In this document: in pieces, positions 9,565 to 15,550 of the stretch
How the letters are laid out: the number at the start of each line of letters is the position of its first letter
Numbering within the stretch: position 1 is the first letter of the stretch
Source of the DNA: Eimeria necatrix
Lineage: Eukaryota > Apicomplexa > Conoidasida > Eucoccidiorida > Eimeriidae
Direction of reading: 5' to 3'
Assembly (NCBI RefSeq): GCF_000499385.1
Contig: NW_013654676.1
Location: forward strand, 1 to 15,550
Length of the DNA: 15,550 bases
The notes under the pieces: model-generated
The model's input: the letters and a program-made list of their open reading frames with translations, nothing else
What the model was told of the DNA's origin: nothing
Databases searched by the model: none
Program-made: the position numbers and the translations under genes

Positions 9565-9639
9565 TCATGGTCCTGGGAAGATCGTGCGTCTGTTGAGTCA
9601 CGACTTGAGACGGTTCATTTATGGTGCTACTGAGGTGTG

Positions 9640-10220
9640 AATGGCATTTATCTTGGAAGTCACCAAAGCGCGGTCCTGTCCTTGTGGCAAACTCATAGAG
9701 TCTTTTACTCACTAGCCTACTCGAAGTCTGAGGGGTCGGTACTCACGCATTTGATTCAGCTAGCGGTGGAACCTCCACCCTGTCTGGAATAGAGGTATGC
9801 GAATGCGGGGATGCTCCTATATATGAGCATTCTGGAGACAATAGTCATGACTAACGTTTCTTTAGGGTTCGCGATTATTTCCTTTGCTCCATGCTTCCTA
9901 TTTTGTGCATTTCTGGACAAAATACTCTTGACGTGTTGGTTCTGGTTCTAGATATTTTTGAGACGTTTGTGACTATCTGCTGGAAAGTGGAATTTCAGAG
10001 CAGGCATTTAAAGTACTCTCCAGAAAATGCGCCGTGCCTACAGTTTTAGCGATTACTAGTCTTCCAGGATTGCATTTAGGCTGATAGCTTATTCATGTGT
10101 TGGTTGCAAATGATGCACTTGAGGGCCTCCCGGTGTGTCCACTTGTGGGCAAGCTAAGCATTTTGTCCAGATACGTTCAAGAATGCATCCGGTTACTTTA
10201 AACTCTTCTTAGTTGTTCGA
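9640..10220. other. No recognisable gene
   Basis: No open frame of note, no repeat and no RNA gene was seen. Confidence 0.5.
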
Positions 10221-10254
10221 AATCTACAACATATAGCAAACTGAAGCGCAAGTG

Positions 10255-10500
10255 TGATTCGCATCGTCTGTGGTGGTTGACGTGCTACACGTCGCAAGGA
10301 TAACTAGACATCGGCATGCTGATGATAGCAAAACTGGCAATTGTGAAATGGCTACGTATTTTGCAGTGCATTTCCGCAGTTTTCTCGTGAGTTGAGTGCG
10401 GCGGATCGAAGGAGAGGAGAGTGCTGTCGCAACTACCAGTTTGCCGCCACAGCGTGTTGATATACGAGCAGGCATACAAAAGATACTGCATGGCAATTAT
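10255..10500 (-). pseudogene. Possible VWA-like C-terminal fragment
   Basis: A minus-strand frame has YLLYACSYINTL (10485-10450), similar in position to the beta-5-like strand of the 2.7-kb unit. The DNA shares gcaactaccag (10429-10439; 2720-2730) and looser similarity on both sides with that unit. Two frames remain open across most of the stretch. The relation to 2.6-2.8 kb is better supported than the domain name. A small inverted repeat (gacgtg, cta, cacgtc) lies at 10279-10293. Confidence 0.25.
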
Positions 10501-10509
10501 CAAGGACGA

Positions 10510-11630
10510 ATTTTAACATTCCCATGTACTTAGACGTTTCATTTAAAAGCAGCGGAAGCCACAAGCTTGTGTCGCGTATCTAGAATGTGCGTCTGCATCA
10601 GATGTCTATTCTCGTTGGCTAAGTCTCAAAACATTCTCAGCTTCTGGCTGCACGCATGCATAAGCCATGCTTTTATGCCTTTTCGCCCACCTTTGTGAAG
10701 ACCTCTCTCGCATGATGCACGGCATTTCACAGAAAGTGTGTCTGACATGGCACTAGCACAAGCGTACGTTTTGCAAGACGTGGCAACTTGAGCCGAAACC
10801 TAGCGCGTTGCCCTTTGTATAGCTTGTCGAGGCAGAGCAGTGTGTGGTGCACCTCGGCTGGAGTCGAGCACAGCTAAGCAGAATGAGAAAGGCCTACATT
10901 ATAACAGTTAGGGAGCCGGATTGTTCAAGAGCCATTCGACTGCGTTTTCTAGATATATTTGCTTGAGCTGCCTGCTAATATCCAAGTTGAATCACTACAA
11001 AGTAGCAGTGTCGCCGGTGTAGCTATTATACGCCTTCTTTTGTTCACAGGCAAGATTTGACTATCAACGGCAAGTACATCGTGCTTCCAGAATCCATCCA
11101 GCGTCTAAAACGGAAACGTTTCTTGGGCTTGAGCAAGGAACCGCTGTTAAAAGCCTGTTTATTGGCATCCCTCTGTCTACACTAGAACGTGCGTTTCATC
11201 AGTCTTGGCGATGCATTCCTTTTGCACTGGGAGGCCAAAAATATTTTTTCGAAGGACCGAAGAAGCGTCTTTTGCAGTGATGGTTTGGAACTGCAGGATA
11301 TAAATAAATGCCTTGTGAATTGCAACAAACGCCAAATGAATGCATTGAAAGTGCACAACATACGTAGGTTGTCATACGTAGGTTGTCGGTTCGAGGTTTG
11401 CTCAGACTACACATGATTCTATGTGTTGGGCGCTTTTGCCGTCGTTTTTAACATACGCACGAAAAGCGATCTGACGATTGTCATGGGGGAAGCTGGTGAG
11501 AGCCGTGCGACAAAAGTGAAAGGCAGTCTAATGCTGCGCTGTTAATTGGAGCAGGAATGGATGATGAAGCCTGACCTTGAACGTCGTCTCATAAAACAAT
11601 TACAAGCCCCTTGCAGTAATTTTCTTAACG
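10510..11630. other. No recognisable gene
   Basis: Open frames up to about 75 codons exist on both strands around 11189-11416 without recognisable similarity. The only structure noted is a perfect 14-bp tandem repeat at 11359-11386. Confidence 0.45.
11359..11386. repeat. Tandem micro-duplication, 2 x 14 bp
   Basis: catacgtaggttgt is repeated exactly head to tail. Confidence 0.95.
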
Positions 11631-11659
11631 TGTGTAATGCTTGTTGCAATGCTTTTGTC

Positions 11660-11800
11660 GCCTGCCCTTCCTCAAGCAACTGTACAAATGGTGTCGTCAC
11701 GCGTGCCAAGCAAACACAAAAACATATCCTTGTACGGCATATACCACGTTGTAGAAGCGATTCTCCCTATCCAGGATGTGGGTGTCATGCGTGTGTAACG
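11660..11800 (-). pseudogene. Weak VWA-like fragment
   Basis: Minus-strand reading gives TSWIGRIASTT in the place that aligns with the threonine-site segment at about 9.37 kb, and another frame gives a strand-like NVVYAVQGYVFVFAW. DNA similarity to 9371-9400 is short (around caggatgtgngtgncatg). This is the weakest member of the series and could be chance. Confidence 0.18.
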
Positions 11801-11893
11801 AACGAAGCCTTATTGCTCGCTCGCCATAGATATCATTTATCAATTTGCCGGGGTCTTATCTTTGTCGTAGAACCTTCAGTGTTTCAACTTGTT

Positions 11894-12409
11894 TTATAAT
11901 GCTAGGGATTTAGTATATCCTAGGTAAATACCATGCAGGAAGTGCGTTCTTAGAAACAAGAACAGACATACAGAGACCTCTACTGCTACGGCTAGCCGTG
12001 ATGGATTGGATTTTACACCCTTAGAGTTGTAAGTATCATTCACTTGACCGGCAGAAACCTCTATTCCTGGGGCTAGCCGTGGTGAATTAGAGTTTACACC
12101 CTCACAATTGTAAGTATCATTCACTTGATTGGCGAAGCTCTTGCAACAACACGCAATGCGAGTGAACCTTTTGCAAACGCTTCTGGCGCAATGGTTTTCG
12201 TCGATTGTGTTGGAGCAATTTTGTTTCCGATGCAAATTGCTGCCTGGCTGCAGCACTTCATTGCTTTGAGACCGTACAGATTGAACTTTCGGCACAGACG
12301 CTGTAGATGTCACAGCGTACTCCATCCATTTGAGTACCTCTAGTTCGTGGGTTCTTTTCAGATTTTCTTCAGGCTGCACGCGAGTAACTGGAATTTGTAA
12401 AGGCGTCAA
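11894..12409 (-). CDS. Possible exon or relic of unknown protein with 27-residue repeats
   Basis: This is a 171-codon stop-free minus-strand frame. A TAG immediately precedes its first codon (a TTG), so it would have to be an internal exon, start at an internal ATG, or be a relic. Its C-terminal half contains two tandem 27-residue units beginning QVNDTYN (from the 81-bp DNA repeat), both without stops. The N-terminal half is polar, with several cysteines near CKRFTRIACCCKSF. I do not recognise the protein. The in-phase repeat and the length favour past coding use, but no splice sites are convincing: the bases upstream of the TAG are not pyrimidine-rich. It lies just upstream, in minus-strand order, of the weak VWA-like stretch at 11.7 kb, as the 60-bp repeat does at 4.0 kb. 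Confidence 0.35.
   Translation of the reverse strand: MTPLQIPVTRVQPEENLKRTHELEVLKWMEYAVTSTASVPKVQSVRSQSNEVLQPGSNLHRKQNCSNTIDENHCARSVCKRFTRIACCCKSFANQVNDTYNCEGVNSNSPRLAPGIEVSAGQVNDTYNSKGVKSNPSRLAVAVEVSVCLFLFLRTHFLHGIYLGYTKSLAL
11976..12137. repeat. Tandem repeat, 2 x 81 bp
   Basis: Units at 11976-12056 and 12057-12137 align without indels; the block gtaagtatcattcacttga is identical in both. The period is a multiple of three and the minus-strand frame stays open through both units. Confidence 0.9.
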
Positions 12410-12789
12410 CTACAGTCCCCGTTGCTCCCGGCGAAGTTCTGTATATCCCACGAAAGTTGATATGCATCTGGAAGGCTTGCCCACGTCAACAAAAGTAACT
12501 TCACGAAACAGCTGCAGCGTCAGTAGTTCGTTCATGTGGAGAACGCTCTCATTGCGTTGTCCCTTCCATGTTTGCTTCTGGAAGCAAAGTTACATGAATG
12601 AACAGTAGCTTCCACTTTCTGTTATCTAGATGGTTGCCTCTGTTTGTCCATTCTTTGAGCGCATGGTGGTTCCAGACCGTATGTCCCGCAAAAAGTCATG
12701 CATCTGACTAACGACGGAGGTATCGTCCTTGTTCGGCCTGAAAACTTTATTTCGGGCTGTAGATATTTTGTTCTGCTCTGGGGTGTTCC

Positions 12790-13470
12790 ACTGCTGGTAA
12801 ATTTTGTAACAAGTATGTGTCGTCTCCAACAACCATGCCGATCTTTCAAAACGTTGCCGTTTGTGTCATGGACTATATGTAATTTACGGTAATTGCATGT
12901 TTTTTCCAGAATTTCCTAGTACTTGTTTTCACTGCACGGACTTGATTGTAGCGAAGTACTTTTCACACAATCATTTGCACGTCTACTTCGCTTTGCCGCT
13001 AACCACTTTTTCCATCCACTGCATAACTCAATAGAAGTTATTGCCAGGAAAGATATCACTATTGCAGAGTCGCAGGACGCTCGGTTTACTGAGTATTATT
13101 CTCATTTCAGTCGGTATGCCTTGCTCTCCTGTGCTTGGGCGCGTAGAAGCGTGGTCATCTTTATTGGAAATGCGTATGCAGCTACTGTCGCAGAAGTGCT
13201 GTCCTGACTTTTACGCGAAAGCCAATCTGTGCAATCTTCCAGTTTGACGATGTATACTTCCTATGGCGGTCCGTGATAATGCACAGGAGGTGCGCTTTCT
13301 GTTTGCGGTGCACAAAAAGCCCGACATGGGTGGTGCAGTCTCTCCTCCAGTTGTTCTCTAGTATGTTTGTATCTTGGTGAAGGCTTTGGCAGACGTGGGA
13401 ACTTCTTATTGCACATTAAGGGAGCGAATGTACTAGCTAGACTTGTCGGAACCGCACTGAACATTATGCC
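12790..13470 (-). pseudogene. VWA-like domain relic, frameshifted
   Basis: In minus-strand order there are four elements. GIMFSAVPTSLAS (13470-13432) is like beta-1 with PTSLA in place of DxSxS. KIAQIGFRVKV (13238-13206) is strand-like. DSTSATVAAYAF (13203-13168) resembles the threonine metal-site segment. KIGMVVGDDTYLLQNLPA (12845-12792) resembles the beta-5 strand and following helix (IFVVGVGD-x-LL-x-LA). The total span of 680 bp is similar to the 2.6-3.4 kb unit. Frame changes and stops (a TGA directly before KIGMVV) show that it is not intact. The beta-2 to threonine-site spacing is shorter than normal, so one of those two calls may be wrong. Confidence 0.35.
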
Positions 13471-13839
13471 TTCACAAGCGTGGACCCACTTCATGCTTGA
13501 ATTTCCACATTGGTTTGTTCAAGAGTGCGCCGTACACCGAAATGAGGGTTACAGGCATTGGAAGGGTGCAGATGCTTTGGTTCTTCGTTGTGATTGGACC
13601 AGCTTGTGCGTTGCGTAAAGCAAGCCAGCAGCTCCTGGGTATATAGTTGCCTTGAAGTCTTCATTGAGTCGCGGACTTTGTTGTTAATTTCCGAGGCCCC
13701 ATTGATGGGGTGTTTAGCCTGAGAAGGGCTTTAAGGGCTTTATCAACTCACGTGCACTTCACCCAGTGAAATCCTTTTTTCTGCCAGAGTACTACGGGAA
13801 CCGTAACGCCGTCCTGAAATTTTTGCAAGCATCGACACC

Positions 13840-14310
13840 GCGGCTTGCGTTTGAGTTTTTTGATTGCATCGAGACATTGTGGATAGTTTGCTCATTAGTT
13901 TCACTGCAGGGCAGAACCTTGAATATAGTGCCTCGCGCGAGGATAACTCGACCCGGGAGCAGCTGGTGAGATCGCGATAAACGGCTGCACAGGCAAACCT
14001 TGAAGAGCTTTCTCACAAATTCGGGAAGAATCATTATGAAATTTGAAGTTGGAATCAGCGGCAAAGAGCACCCAACACGCAGTCAGGCGCCCTGTCCAAT
14101 ATTGAAATTCTGTGACAGATTTTTCGAGATAATTTGGTTGCGACACCACCTGTAGTGGACAATGCGTAAGACAAACAGCGCCTTTGGAACTTCTTCTATA
14201 CGTCTGCGTGGAGTGGTAGTACATCTTGAGATAAAAGTGCACACATTTGTACAGCTCGGTGACGTTCCCGGTTGAGCCTGCATCCAGGATCAAAACAATG
14301 CGCGTATCTC
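13840..14310 (-). pseudogene. VWA-like domain, best preserved copy, one frameshift
   Basis: This lies inside the longest open frame of the window (176 codons, ATG at 14431). Beta-1 is RIVLILDAGSTG (14302-14267), a hydrophobic strand ending in a near-MIDAS. The helix ELYKCVHFYLKMYY (14257-14216) and beta-2 GAVCLTH (14182-14162) follow. The threonine-site segment TGRLTACWVLFAA (14095-14057) resembles GGxTxTGxAL. A second frame then gives beta-4 KLFKVCLCSR (14010-13981) and beta-5 with helix GTIFKVLPCSETNEQTI (13932-13882), like GxxIFAVGxG. Order and spacing are those of one VWA domain with a single frameshift between 14057 and 14010. Upstream residues are cysteine-rich (SCPGTH, QCTCCSF). A good splice-donor sequence, GTGAGT, lies at 13751-13746. 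DAGSTG also matches the first apyrase (GDA1/CD39) motif, but the later elements fit VWA better. Confidence 0.6.
13931..13942. repeat. 12-bp GC-rich palindrome
   Basis: cctcgcgcgagg is a perfect palindrome. It falls inside the beta-5 region of the VWA-like unit, so it may simply be coding relic sequence. Confidence 0.5.
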
Positions 14311-14439
14311 GTAGTTTCACCAACTGGTCTTGTTCAGGTTTATCTTCTTGGAAGGAGCAACAGGTGCACTGATGAATTGCCAAATTCTTAGAAAGTGCGT
14401 TACAGCGAAGGCGTCTTTGAGGGGCTGCCATGTTGTAAT

Positions 14440-15550
14440 GAGTTCCTGGGCAAGAGCCGTCCTGAATTGTATCGCAACTGTCTCAGGAACAGGACGTGCG
14501 TCATCGCGCCACCGATCATGCCTTGGGCATCAGGTTCCCTGCATAGAACCGCATCGACGTAGCCGCGCTATTCAGATGCATGCCAGAGGTATCCGCACAT
14601 ATCCAGTGGCAAAGTTATTCTCAGTCCTTTTTTCACATCACTTGCGTGGCATCATTTACCTTGCCAATCTGGCTATATCTTTACTTTGCAGGGCTAATGT
14701 TCTAGTTTGAATGATGGGGTCTTTCAAATGGTTTATCTAATTTTGCAATTGTAAGACGCAAGCTTCTGCTAGCCAGCCTCTTTTAGCAACGCTGCAGCTT
14801 CCAGTCACTGAAAGTCTTCCTGCTTGGCTGATCTGAGCCGCGCTTACTCACACCCCCACCAGACTCCGAACACAGTCTGCAAAATGGTGGACGACTTGTT
14901 GTTTTTGTATACATGGCTTTGAGAAATTACGTTCAGCGCAGTAGTGGATTCAGTCAGTGGTTTGGCTAATGAACGCAGATTTGAGGCGTGCGGTCGCTTG
15001 TCGTTCCCATAATCTATAACTCACATAGCTGGTGAGCCGTAAATGCACGCACAACAAAAACACCGGCATCAAAGTTAGATGGGCACAACAGGAGCACGCT
15101 GCGTATTGGTCGGCATCTACGTTTGCTAAACTCTAGAGGACGCCCTCATCTCCTTTACCGAAGCCTGCAGTTAATGTTGGAATTGCAGGGAGTACGTCGT
15201 TTTCTGCATGTAAATTCTATTCAGTTTTACGCATTTGGTTTCTGTATATCTGTCGTTCGAGGGGAAAACGTTCTCTTGAATCTTATTCAGTTTGGCTTGA
15301 ATGTGTTTGTTAAGCCAAATCTCCATAGTGACAGCTTACTGACGCATCAGCTGGTAAGTCGTCACAAAGCAGGTAAGGGTTTCTCTAGCAGAAGTATTGC
15401 TTATTTTGGGTGGTGACGAAAGGCAGCACTGAGGAGCTGATAATTGCAGGCGTGCTACCTTGCTGGCTTTGCTTTATCAAATATGCCATGATCCCTGTGC
15501 CGTGAGATCAAATGAAGGGTTGTAACGTGGCTCATTCTTAGATGCTCTGT
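14440..15550. other. No recognisable gene
   Basis: Plus-strand open frames of about 100-126 codons (14330-14710, 15123-15416) have no recognisable motif, and the first is antisense to the VWA-like unit over part of its length. A minus-strand frame near 15150-15350 is open for about 60 codons without a clear match. No repeats or RNA genes were noted. Confidence 0.45.

Noticed and set aside
9157..9633. Plus-strand 158-codon open frame as a gene
   Set aside because: No recognisable motif. It is antisense to the VWA-like segments at 9156-9527, and a frame of this length is not unlikely in 15.5 kb.
11385..11400. tRNA B-box-like ggttcgaggtt
   Set aside because: No matching A box, acceptor stem or anticodon arm could be folded around it.
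14267..14302. Apyrase (GDA1/CD39) motif 1, IVLILDAGSTG
   Set aside because: The arginine or serine expected after STG is missing, and no later apyrase motif (such as a GGAS-type motif) was found downstream. The following elements fit a VWA domain better.
1..15550. CRISPR array, insertion sequence, prophage or telomeric repeats
   Set aside because: No regularly spaced short repeats, transposase or integrase frames, or telomere-like units were seen.

Overview
This is eukaryotic nuclear DNA with no intact protein-coding gene that I can recognise. There is no long open frame (the longest stop-free runs are about 150-180 codons), no operon layout, no ribosome-binding sites and no tRNA or rRNA. 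GC is intermediate and CpG does not look depleted, which argues against a vertebrate. Unicellular parasites such as coccidian apicomplexans, or other protists or invertebrates, remain possible. I cannot name the organism.

The main structure I find is on the minus strand. Between about 1.7 and 14.3 kb there is a series of short, frameshifted, stop-containing stretches whose translations resemble successive strands of a von Willebrand factor A (VWA) domain: a hydrophobic beta-1 strand ending in a DxSxS-like MIDAS, an amphipathic helix, a second strand, a threonine/glycine metal-site segment, a beta-4 strand, and a beta-5 strand followed by an LAS...HVF-like end. The best units are at about 13.8-14.3 kb, 7.27-7.87 kb and 3.67-3.98 kb. 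Weaker ones lie near 1.9, 3.0, 4.6, 5.1, 6.2, 6.9, 9.3, 10.4, 11.7 and 13.1 kb. All point the same way and recur roughly every 0.5-1.7 kb. Several pairs also match at the nucleotide level (4.5/5.1/6.1 kb; 6.93/7.3 kb; 2.7/10.4 kb), so the region appears to have grown by repeated duplication and then decayed. I read it as a graveyard of tandem VWA exons or genes. The individual assignments were made by eye and range from moderate to weak.

Other structure consists of a 2 x 60-bp tandem repeat (4021-4140) just upstream of the 3.9-kb unit; a 2 x 81-bp tandem repeat (11976-12137) kept in frame inside a 171-codon minus-strand frame; a strong 73-bp hairpin (8084-8156); and a perfect 125-bp direct duplication with a 128-bp period (8421-8673). 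The hairpin and the duplication lie in the 1.2-kb gap between two VWA-like units and look much younger than the decayed domains around them. Small palindromes and micro-duplications are listed separately. The outer flanks (1-1680 and 14440-15550) and three internal gaps hold nothing I can identify.
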